Shown: positions 27,792 through 37,183, numbered from the stretch's first letter. The stretch: DNA of 60,359 nucleotides from Planctomycetota bacterium (GCA_013151315.1 JAADIN010000265.1:1-60359), one strand, 5' to 3'. Numbers and translations are program-made. Notes: generated by a model not told the origin, from the sequence alone.

Positions 27792-29396
27792 ATGGCCACG
27801 GTAATGACTGACCAAGCTGAGACATCCACCGACGATTCGAGGTCTCCGCTGGAGCAGGCACGCCGGGAGAAAATGGCTCGGCTCATCGAGCTTGGGGTCG
27901 ACCCTTGGGGCGGCCGGTTTGACGATCGTGCGATGATCGGCGATATCCGGGCCCGGGCCGCCGAAATCGTCTATCGTACCGAAGATGGCACCGAACATTC
28001 GCTCCCGGATTTTGAGAATGTTGCCGAAGATTTTAATTTTCGGCAGTGGAAAGCAGACCTTGGCAAAGGCCAAATGGCTGGGCCGCAGGTCCGCGCCGCA
28101 GGCCGAATCGTGTTGCATCGCAACAAAGGCAAGCTGCATTTTGTCGACATTCGCGACATGACCGGCGATTTGCAGTTGATGATCGGCCAAAAGCAAGTGG
28201 GCGACGATTGGGCGATTGTCGAGCAGCTCGACTTGGGCGACATCATTGGCGTCGACGGCATGCTCGGCCGAAGCAATACGGGCGAGCTCTCGATCTTTGC
28301 CGAGCGGATTCACTTCCTTACCAAATCGATCGAAACGCCACCGGACAAACACAGCGGGTTGCAAGATCCTGAGCTACGTCAGCGAAGGCGGTATCTCGAT
28401 TTGATTCATACCGAGGGAATGTTGCCACGGTTTTTGGATCGAACAAAGATCGTCCGCTCGATTCGCGAGACGCTCAACGAACAGCAGTTTGTCGAAGTCG
28501 AAGGGCCGACGCTCCATTCGATTGCTGGCGGTGCCGCGGCGCGACCGTTCCTGACCCACCACAACGCGCTCGACATCGATCTCACGCTGCGAATCGCCCT
28601 CGAGCTGCATCTGAAGCGGCTGATGGTTGGCGGCATCGAACGTGTCTACGAGATGGGCCGCGTTTACCGCAACGAAGGCATCGATCAAAGTCACAATCCC
28701 GAATTCACGATGCTCGAAGTCTATCAGGCCTACGGCGATTATTGTTCGATGATGGATCTTACCGAGAAGTGCATCTGCGGAGCGATCGAGGCCTTGCGAG
28801 GCGCGGGCTGCGACTACCAACTCTCTTGGGCCGACAAAACGATCGACTTTACGCCGCCATTCGAGCGCCGGACTTATGACGAGCTTTTCAGCGAACACGC
28901 GGGCGTCGATCCGAGCGACGAAGCAGCGGTTGCCAAGTTGGCAGAATCGTTGCACATCGAAACCAAAGGGCGGCATCCCGATGTCATCAAAAATGATGTC
29001 TTCGAGGCGAAGGTCGAGGACGCTCTGGTCGGCCCGATCTTTGTGATCGACTACCCCAGCAGCATTTGCCCGTTGACCAAACGCAAGCGCGACAACCTGG
29101 CAATCGCCGAGCGGTTCGAGCTCTTTGTGCATGGCATGGAAGTGGCGAACGCCTATACCGAGCTGAACGACCCCGATTTGCAAGAAGAGCTCTTTCGCAC
29201 GCAATTGGCCGGGATGAACGAAGAAGATTCGATGGCGAAGATGGATACCGATTTCATCCGAGCGTTGCGCTATGGCATGCCGCCCGCGGGCGGGTTGGGC
29301 ATTGGGATCGACCGGCTGGTGATGCTGTTAACCGACACGCAATCGATCCGCGATGTCATTTTGTTTCCGCTGTTACGACCAGAAAAGAATGTTTGA
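27792..29396 (+). CDS. lysS: Lysyl-tRNA synthetase, class II
   Basis: A 534-aa enzyme that attaches lysine to tRNA-Lys. The N-terminal OB fold contains GKLHFVDIRDMTGDLQLMIG. Motif 1 lies around FVEVEGPTLHSIAGGAAARP. Motif 2 is YEMGRVYRNEGIDQSHNPEF, and motif 3 is GLGIGIDRLVMLLT near the C-terminus. The start at 27792 (MATVMTDQ) is chosen because the 90 upstream in-frame codons show no homology; 27804 is an alternative. The stop codon is embedded in a long inverted repeat. Confidence 0.97.
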   Translation: MATVMTDQAETSTDDSRSPLEQARREKMARLIELGVDPWGGRFDDRAMIGDIRARAAEIVYRTEDGTEHSLPDFENVAEDFNFRQWKADLGKGQMAGPQVRAAGRIVLHRNKGKLHFVDIRDMTGDLQLMIGQKQVGDDWAIVEQLDLGDIIGVDGMLGRSNTGELSIFAERIHFLTKSIETPPDKHSGLQDPELRQRRRYLDLIHTEGMLPRFLDRTKIVRSIRETLNEQQFVEVEGPTLHSIAGGAAARPFLTHHNALDIDLTLRIALELHLKRLMVGGIERVYEMGRVYRNEGIDQSHNPEFTMLEVYQAYGDYCSMMDLTEKCICGAIEALRGAGCDYQLSWADKTIDFTPPFERRTYDELFSEHAGVDPSDEAAVAKLAESLHIETKGRHPDVIKNDVFEAKVEDALVGPIFVIDYPSSICPLTKRKRDNLAIAERFELFVHGMEVANAYTELNDPDLQEELFRTQLAGMNEEDSMAKMDTDFIRALRYGMPPAGGLGIGIDRLVMLLTDTQSIRDVILFPLLRPEKNV

Positions 29397-29463
29397 TGTG
29401 AGATGTTTGATTGTTGATGTGAAATTTCTGACATCAACAATCAAACATCCGACATCAAACATT
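29388..29463. repeat. Long inverted repeat overlapping the lysS stop codon
   Basis: Inner arms of 19 bp (29402-29420 and 29431-29449, core GATGTTTGATTGTTGATGT) are perfect. Outer 12-bp arms AATGTTTGATGT (29388-29399) and ACATCAAACATT (29452-29463) are also perfect. The lysS TGA at 29394-29396 lies inside the outer arm. It may act as a terminator or mRNA 3'-end structure. Confidence 0.93.
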
Positions 29464-29485
29464 GATACATCCCAAGGACGGGTTT

Positions 29486-31015
29486 ATGTACAAGCTGCTT
29501 CTTTGCTGGCGTTATCTGCGTACGCGTTACATCGCGCTCGTTTGCATCGTGAGTGTCTCGCTCGGCGTGGCCACGATGATTGTGGTCAACAGCGTGATGG
29601 CCGGCTTTACGACCGAGATGCAAGCGCGGCTCAACGGCATGTTGGGGGATTTGATTTTCGAGTGTCGTAGTTTGGACGGGGTGCCTGACGCCAAGCTTCA
29701 CATGGCCAAGATTCGTGAGACGACCGGCGACGCGATCGTTGGCATGTCGCCTACCGTTTCGGTTCCGGGGCTGATGTACATCGAGGTGATGGGCCCCGAC
29801 CGTGATTCGCAAGCCATGACCAAGCCGATCACTTTGGTTGGCATCGACGAAACGACGTATGCCGACGTCAGCGATTTCGACGACTACTTGCAGCATCCGG
29901 CCAACCGGCAGCAGCTCGAGTTCAATCTGCGCAACGGTGGATACGATGTCTACGACCACCAAGCCGAGGACGACAAAAAAATCAAACCGCGAACGCAAAT
30001 GGAACGGGCAGGCTGGCCTTACCGACGTTTCAAAGCTTCCGTAAAAAAACAGCGTGAACCGGTTGCGGTTTCGCAGGAGGAGCAAAAACCGACAGGCGCT
30101 CTTTCCCAAGACCCTTTTTTGGGGCAGCAGCAAGGTCGCGACTTCGATGCCGCTAAGGAACAGCACACGGGCATCGTCCTCGGAATCGGCACCTGCAGCT
30201 ACCGCGGGGTCGATGGCACCGATCATTTTATTGCGTTGCCGGGCGACGATGTGCGAATTAGTTTCCCAACCGCTTCGATGCCAGTGAAGGCGATCAACGA
30301 GCATTACACCATCGTCGATGTCTATGAAAGCAAGATGAGCGAGTACGACGCGAATTTTGTGTTTGTGCCACTTCGGGCCCTGCAGGAGAGTCGAGGCTTG
30401 GTCGATCCGAGTACTGGCATCGGCAAGTTTTCGTCGATTCAGATCAAGCTGCGACCGGACGTCGATGCCAACGAAGTTCGCGATCAAATTCGCAATGCTT
30501 TTCCAGCGGCGTTGTACATGGTTAGCACCTGGCGTGACAAGCAAGGCCCGCTGTTGGCGGCGGTGCAAATGGAACGGGCGGTGCTGAACGTTTTGTTGTT
30601 CATGATCATCGCGGTCGCCGGTTTTGGAATCTTGGCGATTTTTACGATGATTGTCGTCGAGAAGACCCGCGATATTGGGATTCTCAAGTCGTTGGGAGCC
30701 TCGGGACGCGGCGTGATGGGTATTTTCCTGGGCTATGGCCTGAGCTTAGGCATCGTCGGAGCTGGTGCTGGCATGGCCTTGGGGCTACTGTTCGTAGCCT
30801 ACATCAATGAGATTGCCGACGTGTTGGCCCGCCTCACCGGCCAGCCGGTGTTCGACCCGTCGGTCTACTACTTCTCAAAAATTCCAACGATCGTGAGTAC
30901 GCAAACCGTGGCCTGGATCTGCCTGGGCGCGATCAGCATCGCGGTGCTCGCAAGTGTTTTACCAGCCCGCCGCGCCGCACTGCTCCACCCTGTAAAGGCA
31001 TTGCAATATGAATAG
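29486..31015 (+). CDS. LolC/LolE-like ABC transporter permease
   Basis: A 509-aa MacB-type permease. N-terminal segment YIALVCIVSVSLGVATMIVV is followed by a very large periplasmic domain (about 300 residues). Three C-terminal segments include the coupling motif EKTRDIGILKSLGASGRGV. The end PARRAALLHPVKALQYE is typical of the LolC/E and MacB group. The start MYKLLLCWRYLRTRYIA at 29486 has GGACGGG upstream. It overlaps the LolD-like ATPase gene by 8 nt. The likely role is lipoprotein release or envelope export. Confidence 0.93.
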   Translation: MYKLLLCWRYLRTRYIALVCIVSVSLGVATMIVVNSVMAGFTTEMQARLNGMLGDLIFECRSLDGVPDAKLHMAKIRETTGDAIVGMSPTVSVPGLMYIEVMGPDRDSQAMTKPITLVGIDETTYADVSDFDDYLQHPANRQQLEFNLRNGGYDVYDHQAEDDKKIKPRTQMERAGWPYRRFKASVKKQREPVAVSQEEQKPTGALSQDPFLGQQQGRDFDAAKEQHTGIVLGIGTCSYRGVDGTDHFIALPGDDVRISFPTASMPVKAINEHYTIVDVYESKMSEYDANFVFVPLRALQESRGLVDPSTGIGKFSSIQIKLRPDVDANEVRDQIRNAFPAALYMVSTWRDKQGPLLAAVQMERAVLNVLLFMIIAVAGFGILAIFTMIVVEKTRDIGILKSLGASGRGVMGIFLGYGLSLGIVGAGAGMALGLLFVAYINEIADVLARLTGQPVFDPSVYYFSKIPTIVSTQTVAWICLGAISIAVLASVLPARRAALLHPVKALQYE

Positions 31016-31751
31016 TCTCACCCCAACGCTAGACCGGCCGCTTGCGGGTACGCAGCGCATCGAGCAAATGGCCACCCGCGATCTCTTCAAGAGCTACCGC
31101 AAGGGCCCGCTAGGCATTCCGGTACTGCAAGGCATCGATCTGTCGGTCACTCGGGGCGAATTTCTTTCGATCGTCGGCCAAAGCGGTTGCGGCAAAAGCA
31201 CCTTGCTCCACTTGCTAGGCACACTCGATCAGCCCGACGCGGGCGAAGTGCATTTCCAAGGCAACCGCATCGACAACTTGCCCAGCACAAGCCGCGACCT
31301 TCTGCGCAACCGCCACTTCGGCATGGTCTTTCAGTTCTATCATCTGCTGCCAGAATTCACGGCACTAGAAAATGTGCTCACGCCCGCGCTGATTGCCGAG
31401 AGCACGTTTGGCTACTGGCGGAAGCGCAAGCAATACCGCCGACGGGCCGAGGAGCTGCTCGAAATGGTCGGCCTCAGTGATCGGAGGAAGCACAAACCTC
31501 GCGAAATGTCGGGCGGCGAAATGCAGCGGACGGCCATCGCTCGAGCCCTGCTGGCCGAGCCGAGCGTGCTGCTGGCCGACGAACCGACCGGCAATCTCGA
31601 CCGAGCGACCGGCGAGCAGATCATGCAGGTGCTCCGTGAGTTGAACCAAGAGCAAAAGCTCACTATAGTCATGGTAACCCACGATCCGTGGATCGCCGAG
31701 CAAGCCGACCGCGAGGTCCGCTTGGTGGAAGGCCGAATTCAAACTGCGTAG
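31008..31751 (+). CDS. LolD-like ABC transporter ATPase
   Basis: A 247-aa ATPase with Walker A GQSGCGKST (about residue 60), Q-loop GMVFQFYHLLPEFTALENV, signature MSGGEMQRTAIARAL, Walker B VLLADEPTGNLD and H-loop MVTHD. All motifs are complete. It is translationally coupled to the permease. An internal ATG at 31068 (MATRDLFKSY) is an alternative start giving the usual family length. Confidence 0.95.
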   Translation: MNSLTPTLDRPLAGTQRIEQMATRDLFKSYRKGPLGIPVLQGIDLSVTRGEFLSIVGQSGCGKSTLLHLLGTLDQPDAGEVHFQGNRIDNLPSTSRDLLRNRHFGMVFQFYHLLPEFTALENVLTPALIAESTFGYWRKRKQYRRRAEELLEMVGLSDRRKHKPREMSGGEMQRTAIARALLAEPSVLLADEPTGNLDRATGEQIMQVLRELNQEQKLTIVMVTHDPWIAEQADREVRLVEGRIQTA

Positions 31752-31779
31752 CGCTGTTCTCCAATATCAAAAACTTCTT

Positions 31780-32637
31780 ATGTCGCGACAGGTTTACATC
31801 AACGGCAAGTTCGTCCCTGCGGAGCAGGCGACCGTCAGCGTTTTCGACCATGGGTTGCTCTACGGCGATGGGGTGTTCGAAGGCCTACGCAGCTACAATT
31901 CAAAAGTTTTTCGTCTCGAGCAGCATGTTCGGCGGCTCTACGAATCGGCCGAGGCGATTCGCCTCGAAATTCCTATGTCGCAAGCTGCCATGGGCGAGGC
32001 GATCGACCTTTCGGTTCAGACCAACGGCATCGAGGATGGATACATCCGCGCCGTGGTTACCCGCGGTGCGGGTACTTTGGGGCTCGATCCGAATCGATGC
32101 CATGATCCGCAAGTAATTATCATCGCCGACGCGATTGCCCTTTACCCCGAGGAGTTGTACGAAAAAGGTTTGGAGATTATTACCTCGAGTGTGATTCGCA
32201 ACCACCCGGCGGCCCTGAACCCGTGCATCAAATCGCTGAACTACTTGAACAACATTTTGGCAAAGATCGAAGGTCTCGAAGCAGGTTGCATCGAAGCGCT
32301 TATGCTGAACCACAAGGGCGAAGTCGCCGAGTGCACGGGCGACAATCTTTTTTTGGTGCGAGATGGCCAATTGCTAACTCCGCCGCTCGACGCGGGCATC
32401 TTGGGCGGCATCACTCGCGGAGCGGTCATCGAACTGGCCCGCGAGACGGGCCTCGAAGTGCTTGAAACCACGCTGTCCCAAGACGATGTCTACGCCGCCG
32501 ACGAATGTTTTTTGACGGGCACCGCGGCCGAGGTGATTCCGGTCGTTAAAGTCGACGACCGGAGTATTGGTACTGGAAAACCGGGCCCGATAACGCTCGA
32601 TCTGAAAGAGCGGTTTCACCGGCTGGCACGGGAGTGA
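31780..32637 (+). CDS. ilvE: Branched-chain amino acid aminotransferase
   Basis: A 285-aa class IV PLP enzyme that transfers amino groups to and from Val, Leu and Ile keto acids. The start MSRQVYINGKFVP and FDHGLLYGDGVFEGLRSY are family hallmarks. The PLP lysine is in NPCIKSLNYLNNILAKIE (about residue 151). The cofactor phosphate loop matches GDNLFLVRDG and LTGTAAEVIPV. D-amino-acid aminotransferase is the alternative, but length and the GVFEGLRSY motif favour IlvE. It follows the Lol-like pair with a 28-nt gap. Confidence 0.92.
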   Translation: MSRQVYINGKFVPAEQATVSVFDHGLLYGDGVFEGLRSYNSKVFRLEQHVRRLYESAEAIRLEIPMSQAAMGEAIDLSVQTNGIEDGYIRAVVTRGAGTLGLDPNRCHDPQVIIIADAIALYPEELYEKGLEIITSSVIRNHPAALNPCIKSLNYLNNILAKIEGLEAGCIEALMLNHKGEVAECTGDNLFLVRDGQLLTPPLDAGILGGITRGAVIELARETGLEVLETTLSQDDVYAADECFLTGTAAEVIPVVKVDDRSIGTGKPGPITLDLKERFHRLARE

Positions 32638-32692
32638 GCCCAGTGACTTTGGATCAGACACTTTTCTCGTTGTTATGCTAGAGTAGAATAGC

Positions 32693-32932
32693 ATGATGTC
32701 ATTTGATATCGTTGGGGAAATCACGGAGGTCGAAACCTTCGCTGTTGGCGGGAGCATTCGAGAGTTACCCAGGCTCCGAAAAATTTACGGCCAAGGACGG
32801 TGGCGCAAACGAAAGGGTTTTACGAAAGTTCGTTTGGCATCGGACGGGAGTGTGAGAGAAGTGGAACTCCATTGGTACGAGGCGACCGGCTTGGGACGGT
32901 TTGAATTCAAAATCAAACGTTACTTGGACTAA
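32693..32932 (+). CDS. Small conserved protein of unknown function
   Basis: A 79-residue basic protein (or 78 from the adjacent ATG). Its core IRELPRLRKIYGQGRWRKRKG and the end ELHWYEATGLGRFEFKIKR follow a pattern I recall in small proteins of many bacteria, but I cannot name a family. It sits 6 nt upstream of the next small gene and is clearly in one unit with it. Confidence 0.75.
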   Translation: MMSFDIVGEITEVETFAVGGSIRELPRLRKIYGQGRWRKRKGFTKVRLASDGSVREVELHWYEATGLGRFEFKIKRYLD

Positions 32933-32938
32933 TTAATT

Positions 32939-33160
32939 ATGACTACCCCCCGACTTTGCGTCTGTATAAAAAATTCCGAGTATGAGGCATCGCTGGAATT
33001 GCGGAAAATCTACGAAGTCGTTGACGATGAGGAAGCGCGTGTTCTCCGCCAAATTCGAGTTATCGATGAATCAGGCGAAGATTATTTGTACCCCGAGGAC
33101 TTTTTTGTCCGCGTCGACTTACCTCAGTCGCTGGAGAAGCAATTGTTAGAGTCGGCTTAA
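32939..33160 (+). CDS. Small conserved protein paired with the preceding gene
   Basis: A 73-residue acidic protein with CIKNSEYEASLELRKIYEV and DESGEDYLYPEDFFV. Acidic partner next to a basic partner in a two-gene unit recalls toxin-antitoxin organisation, but neither is a known TA family to me. The function is unassigned. Confidence 0.75.
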   Translation: MTTPRLCVCIKNSEYEASLELRKIYEVVDDEEARVLRQIRVIDESGEDYLYPEDFFVRVDLPQSLEKQLLESA

Positions 33161-33179
33161 CTCGCGCCTCCCAACCCCT

Positions 33180-33983
33180 TTATTTCGATTGGCCGCGGAC
33201 CACTTCTTCCTCCGCTCGGCTGGCCAAGAACGCTTCGTTGTCGACCTTCTCAAAACTGGTCAAATACCGACGGGCTTGATCGAGTCGGGCACGGTCTTCG
33301 CGAGAAAGCCGCCAAGTGAAAAGGTGCGTGGCGCGAACTTTGGTCGATTGCGAGTCGACCTTGCGATGAATTTCCACCGGCACGACGCTGTGCGTTTGTA
33401 GTGCGGCGTTGAGTTCCAGCCGTGGGCCAGGCGGGGGGTTGCCGTGCATCATCGTGTTGAGCCGCGTATACCAATCGGTGAACTCCCGATAGCGGGCTAG
33501 CATGGTGGCGTTTTCGGCGGGCACGGTTGCGACTTGGTACTGCCAATTTTCGCTTTCGAGGCTCAACATTCCCGACGCTTCGTCAAACTGTTGTTCAAAC
33601 GTAGGTTCGGCCGCGAATTTCAGCAGGGGATCGTCTTGCTCCGAGGCCCAGCGGACGAGTTTTTTCATGAGGCCCGAGATGCGCTTGGTCGATACCTCGG
33701 TACGCTGCTTGGTCTTCAGGTCGAGCAAAATAAACTGACCTGGGCGCGACGAGGTGGGAGGCCGAAAAACGGTGATTTGTGTTGTTTCCCCAGAGATCGC
33801 CTGCTCAGAAAAATCGTAGACCGCGCCGGTGTCGAACAGGGTGATGTTGTGGCTTACCGACTCGATTTCGTCGCCGACATAGACATCGGTTTCAATTCGT
33901 AGTCCTTCGCCGTAAGCGAGAGGGTTGGCGGCAAAAACACTCAGCAGGGCGAAGGCCGCCACGAAAAAACGGTTGGCGGGCAT
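33180..33983 (-). CDS. Exported planctomycete hypothetical protein
   Basis: A 267-aa protein with signal peptide (FFVAAFALLSVFAANPLAYG). The mature part begins with a beta-rich domain (LRIETDVYVGDEIESVSHN, then DLKTKQRTEVSTK). A helical C-terminal half follows (ATMLARYREFTDWYTRLN and REDRARLDQARRYL). No catalytic motif is evident. It is monocistronic on the minus strand. Confidence 0.75.
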   Translation of the reverse strand: MPANRFFVAAFALLSVFAANPLAYGEGLRIETDVYVGDEIESVSHNITLFDTGAVYDFSEQAISGETTQITVFRPPTSSRPGQFILLDLKTKQRTEVSTKRISGLMKKLVRWASEQDDPLLKFAAEPTFEQQFDEASGMLSLESENWQYQVATVPAENATMLARYREFTDWYTRLNTMMHGNPPPGPRLELNAALQTHSVVPVEIHRKVDSQSTKVRATHLFTWRLSREDRARLDQARRYLTSFEKVDNEAFLASRAEEEVVRGQSK

Positions 33984-34276
33984 GGCGAATTTTCCTGGTT
34001 GAGGCGGAGGGGACGTTGAGTAGGTTCTATGGGTTTGCAGAATACGCGGGGCACGGTTTTCTGTATACGGCGGTTGATGCTAGCTGTGTATGCGGGAGAG
34101 GAAGGAGGAGGGGGGCTGTTTGGGGATTTTTCTGTCGTGGCCGACAGCGCTAACGGTTCGTTGTCGCTTATTTTTTCGGCTTTTGCGGCATTTGGATGGG
34201 ACACAATCGGTTGAAATATGAAAATTGCAGTTACCGGGTTGGGTAGCCTAATTTCAGGGAGAAAATGGGAGGTATC

Positions 34277-34300
34277 GCAAAATGCGATTGACCATTTTGC
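34277..34300. promoter_or_regulatory. Candidate autoregulatory operator of the toxin-antitoxin unit
   Basis: Perfect 8-bp arms GCAAAATG (34277-34284) and CATTTTGC (34293-34300) with an 8-nt spacer, 22 nt before the toxin start. A dimeric Xre antitoxin would suit this site (inference). Confidence 0.6.
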
Positions 34301-34322
34301 ATTACAAACGCATAATGGAATC

Positions 34323-34577
34323 ATGCCAACCGTAACCTTTACTGAAGACTCTGCCTCGGCCCTGGCGAAGCTGCCCAAGCCAATCAAAGCTCGCGTTGCC
34401 GAGATGATCGTTCGCTTGGCAAAGTGGCCAGAGATTAGCGGAGCCAAAGCACTTTCAGGAAAACTTGCCGGACACTATCGTTTGCGGACGGGCGACTACC
34501 GATTGCAATTTCGCATCGAAGACGATTCGGTCATCATTGAACAAGTTGGTCATCGCGATGGTTTTTACGAAGGATAA
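34323..34577 (+). CDS. RelE/ParE-superfamily toxin
   Basis: An 84-aa protein with the RelE-like pattern: FTEDSASALAKLPKPIKARV, then LSGKLAGHYRLRTGDYRLQFRIEDD and a C-terminal strand IIEQVGHRDGFYEG. In this superfamily, RelE members cleave mRNA on the ribosome and ParE members inhibit gyrase. GKLAGHYRLRTGDYRL favours RelE. The start MPTVTF at 34323 is used rather than an upstream ATG that would read through the operator. The antitoxin gene begins 5 nt downstream, so the order is toxin first. Confidence 0.9.
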   Translation: MPTVTFTEDSASALAKLPKPIKARVAEMIVRLAKWPEISGAKALSGKLAGHYRLRTGDYRLQFRIEDDSVIIEQVGHRDGFYEG

Positions 34578-34582
34578 ATTTC

Positions 34583-34957
34583 ATGCCGGTTACAGCTCAA
34601 CACCTAGATATCGATGGAAAGCACTACGTGCTTTTGCCGGAGGCCGATTATGAGTTGCTTTGCGGCCGTGCGGGCGAGGCGATTGCGCTCGACGAAAGCG
34701 ACCTGCCAGCGCTTCCCAAACCCGATAAGAAAGGCCGCTTTCCTGCCCTTGAGTATACTCGCATTGCACTTGCTCGAGACATCATCCGCGACCGCAAGGC
34801 GGCCCGACTTACCCAGACCAAACTGGCGGAGCTAGCCGGCATTCGCCAAGAGACCCTCTCGCGAATCGAATCAGGAAAGCACAAGGCGTCGGTCAAGACG
34901 ATTGAAAAGATCGACCAGATATTGCGAAAGAAACTTCGCGGTAAGAAAGGCAAGTGA
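34583..34957 (+). CDS. Xre-family HTH antitoxin
   Basis: A 124-aa protein. The N-terminal 50 residues (LDIDGKHYVLLPEADYELL) resemble the toxin-binding part of RelB/Phd-like antitoxins. The C-terminal half is an Xre helix-turn-helix (RLTQTKLAELAGIRQETLSRIESGK-type motif at about residues 75-100), followed by a Lys/Arg-rich tail. It should neutralise the upstream toxin and repress the operon. Confidence 0.92.
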   Translation: MPVTAQHLDIDGKHYVLLPEADYELLCGRAGEAIALDESDLPALPKPDKKGRFPALEYTRIALARDIIRDRKAARLTQTKLAELAGIRQETLSRIESGKHKASVKTIEKIDQILRKKLRGKKGK

Positions 34958-35092
34958 TAGTCAAACTGCGGATGCCGGACGGAAGTGGAATAATCCTCTC
35001 AAAAGAAAACTTCTCCTGTCCTACAAGACTCTCCTTCGGCGATTTGACGCGATTGTTTTCGCACCGTGTGCTGCGTGGCAGCACGGCTGACC

Positions 35093-36835
35093 TCACCCCT
35101 CGACGCGCCAATCGTCCAAATGAATTTCCACCGAGACGCGGCCGCGGTAGCGGTTGATTACGGGGCGGAAGGCGATCGAGAGGGGCCCGTCGATGCTTGC
35201 AAGCTCTTCTTCCCAGTCGCCGCCGCCGAAAGCGACGGCTCGCATTTTTACGCCGTGCTGATCAAAGGTCATCGAGAGGTGGTGGCCGGTGGCGCCCATG
35301 CGTTTGGGCTTGCCGGAGAGTCGGACTTCGCTGGCGCAGAGCACGGGGCGCGAGTTGCCGTTTCCAAATGGAGCCAAGCGATCGATCTGTTCGACCGTTT
35401 GTCGGGTTAACATTTGTAGCGATGCCTCGGCGTCGATGCGCAGTTCGGCCCCGGCGTCGTTGGGGTCGATTTTCTCTCGGGCGACTTGGCAAAAGGCATC
35501 GCGGAATGCGTCGAGGTTGGCTGATTTGATTCTTAGGCCGGCTGCTGCGGCGTGGCCGCCATGGCTTTCTAGCAGATGGCCGCACTCGGCCAAGGCTTCG
35601 TGAAGATTGAAACCGGGCACGCTGCGGGCCGATCCGATGCCCGGTTTGACGCCCAAGGGGTCTTCGGCGATGAGCACGACGGGGCGATGGTGTTTTTCTG
35701 CGAGTCGTCCGGCCACGATGCCGATGATGCCGGCGTGCCACTCGTGGCTGGCGAGCACGAGGGCAGGTGAATTTTCCAGGTCGCCGAGTGCTTTGACTTG
35801 CTTTGAGGCGGCGAGCATGATGCTGCGGTCTTGCGATTGGCGTTGCGAGTTGAGCTCGTCGATGTACTGGGCAATCGTATCGGCCCGTTGTTGGCTGTCG
35901 GTGGTTAGCAGTTCGATCGCGATGTCGGCTTGTCCCAGGCGTCCGGCTGCGTTGAGTCGGGGGCCGATCGTAAAACCGATGTCTTCGCATTCGAGAAAGG
36001 GTTTTTTGTCGAGCTGGGTCTTTCGCATCAGGGCGGCGAGCCCCACGGTGGGCTCTGCTTTTAATGAATCGAGACCGTAGCGGACCAAGATTCGGTTTTC
36101 GTCAACGAGCGGTACGACGTCGCAGACGGTGCCAATCGCGGCGAGTCCGACGGCCTGGAGCAGAAAAGTGCGAAGCCGATCGGTCACTTTTTTTCCGTCG
36201 CTCGCACACTGGCAAATGGCCCAAGCAAGCTTGAAGGCGACGGCTGCACCGCAGAGGCCTGCGAAGGGATAATCGGTTCCTGGCAAGCCGGGGTGCACAA
36301 TCGCGGCGGCGGCGGGCAGTGTGTCGGCCGTTTGGTGATGGTCGGTCACGATGAGCGTGAGACCGAGCTCTTTGGCGACTTGCGCTTCGGCGACACTGGC
36401 GACGCCGCAGTCGACGGTGACGATCAGCTGGGTGCCTCGGTCGGCCAGTTTACGAAGTGCGTCGGCGTTAAGACTGTAACCTTCGTCGATGCGGTGGGGC
36501 ACGTAGAAGTCGACGTTTGCGCCGAGCAACCGCAAGCAACGCAAGAGGATGGCGGTCGCGGTCATGCCATCGGCGTCGTAGTCGCCGTAGATGGTGATTT
36601 GTTGGTTGGCCCTGACGGCGGCGTAGACGAGCTTTGCCGCTTCCTTGGTGCCAGGCAGTTCGGCCGGTTCGCGCAAACCGCTGAGCTTGGGATCGAGAAA
36701 CTGTCGGGCGACTTCGGGGTCGCGAATTCCGCGCGACAAAAGAAGTTGGGCCACGACGGCGGGAATTCCTGCGGCTCGCTCGAGCGCGGAGATGTTCAGA
36801 GGATCGCAAGAGGCAATGCGCCAGCGCTTGGGCAT
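35093..36835 (-). CDS. recJ: Single-stranded-DNA 5'-3' exonuclease RecJ
   Basis: A 580-aa nuclease used in recombination and mismatch repair. DHH motifs: YGDYDADGMTATAIL (motif I, about residue 80), TVDCGVAS, and VTDHHQTAD (motif III, about 160). The DHHA1 domain carries ESHGGHAAAAGLRI near residue 400, and an OB fold follows. The start MPKRWRIAS is preferred because the upstream 51 codons cross the inverted repeat at 36914-36990. It is downstream of rpmG on the same strand. Confidence 0.95.
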   Translation of the reverse strand: MPKRWRIASCDPLNISALERAAGIPAVVAQLLLSRGIRDPEVARQFLDPKLSGLREPAELPGTKEAAKLVYAAVRANQQITIYGDYDADGMTATAILLRCLRLLGANVDFYVPHRIDEGYSLNADALRKLADRGTQLIVTVDCGVASVAEAQVAKELGLTLIVTDHHQTADTLPAAAAIVHPGLPGTDYPFAGLCGAAVAFKLAWAICQCASDGKKVTDRLRTFLLQAVGLAAIGTVCDVVPLVDENRILVRYGLDSLKAEPTVGLAALMRKTQLDKKPFLECEDIGFTIGPRLNAAGRLGQADIAIELLTTDSQQRADTIAQYIDELNSQRQSQDRSIMLAASKQVKALGDLENSPALVLASHEWHAGIIGIVAGRLAEKHHRPVVLIAEDPLGVKPGIGSARSVPGFNLHEALAECGHLLESHGGHAAAAGLRIKSANLDAFRDAFCQVAREKIDPNDAGAELRIDAEASLQMLTRQTVEQIDRLAPFGNGNSRPVLCASEVRLSGKPKRMGATGHHLSMTFDQHGVKMRAVAFGGGDWEEELASIDGPLSIAFRPVINRYRGRVSVEIHLDDWRVEG

Positions 36836-36913
36836 ATCGTCCGTGACGTGGTGAGAGGATAGAGGCGTGAGAGGATAGAGGCTCGCGAATCTTCCACGCT
36901 GGATTGCCATGCT

Positions 36914-36991
<78 letters not shown>

Positions 36992-37009
36992 CTCTTGACC
37001 TTGGCTTTT

Positions 37010-37183
37010 CTACTTCTTCTTCTCGACGTGTAGCGTGTGTTTGCGCAGACGTGGGCAATATTTTTTTAGCCGCAACTTTTCGCCGCCCATCTTACGACGG
37101 ACCGTGTAGTTGTAGTCGCCGGTTTCTTCACACACCAAGAAGACCGACTCGACCTTCCTCTTTCTTCTGCCTGATTTGGCCAT
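37010..37183 (-). CDS. rpmG: 50S ribosomal protein L33
   Basis: A 57-aa basic protein starting MAKSGRRKRKVESVFLVCEE. ETGDYNYTVRRK and the end LKKYCPRLRKHTLHVEKKK are the L33 pattern. Only two cysteines remain (C18, C43), so it is the non-zinc-ribbon type. It is a component of the large ribosomal subunit near the E site. The gene is short and easily missed. Confidence 0.95.
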   Translation of the reverse strand: MAKSGRRKRKVESVFLVCEETGDYNYTVRRKMGGEKLRLKKYCPRLRKHTLHVEKKK

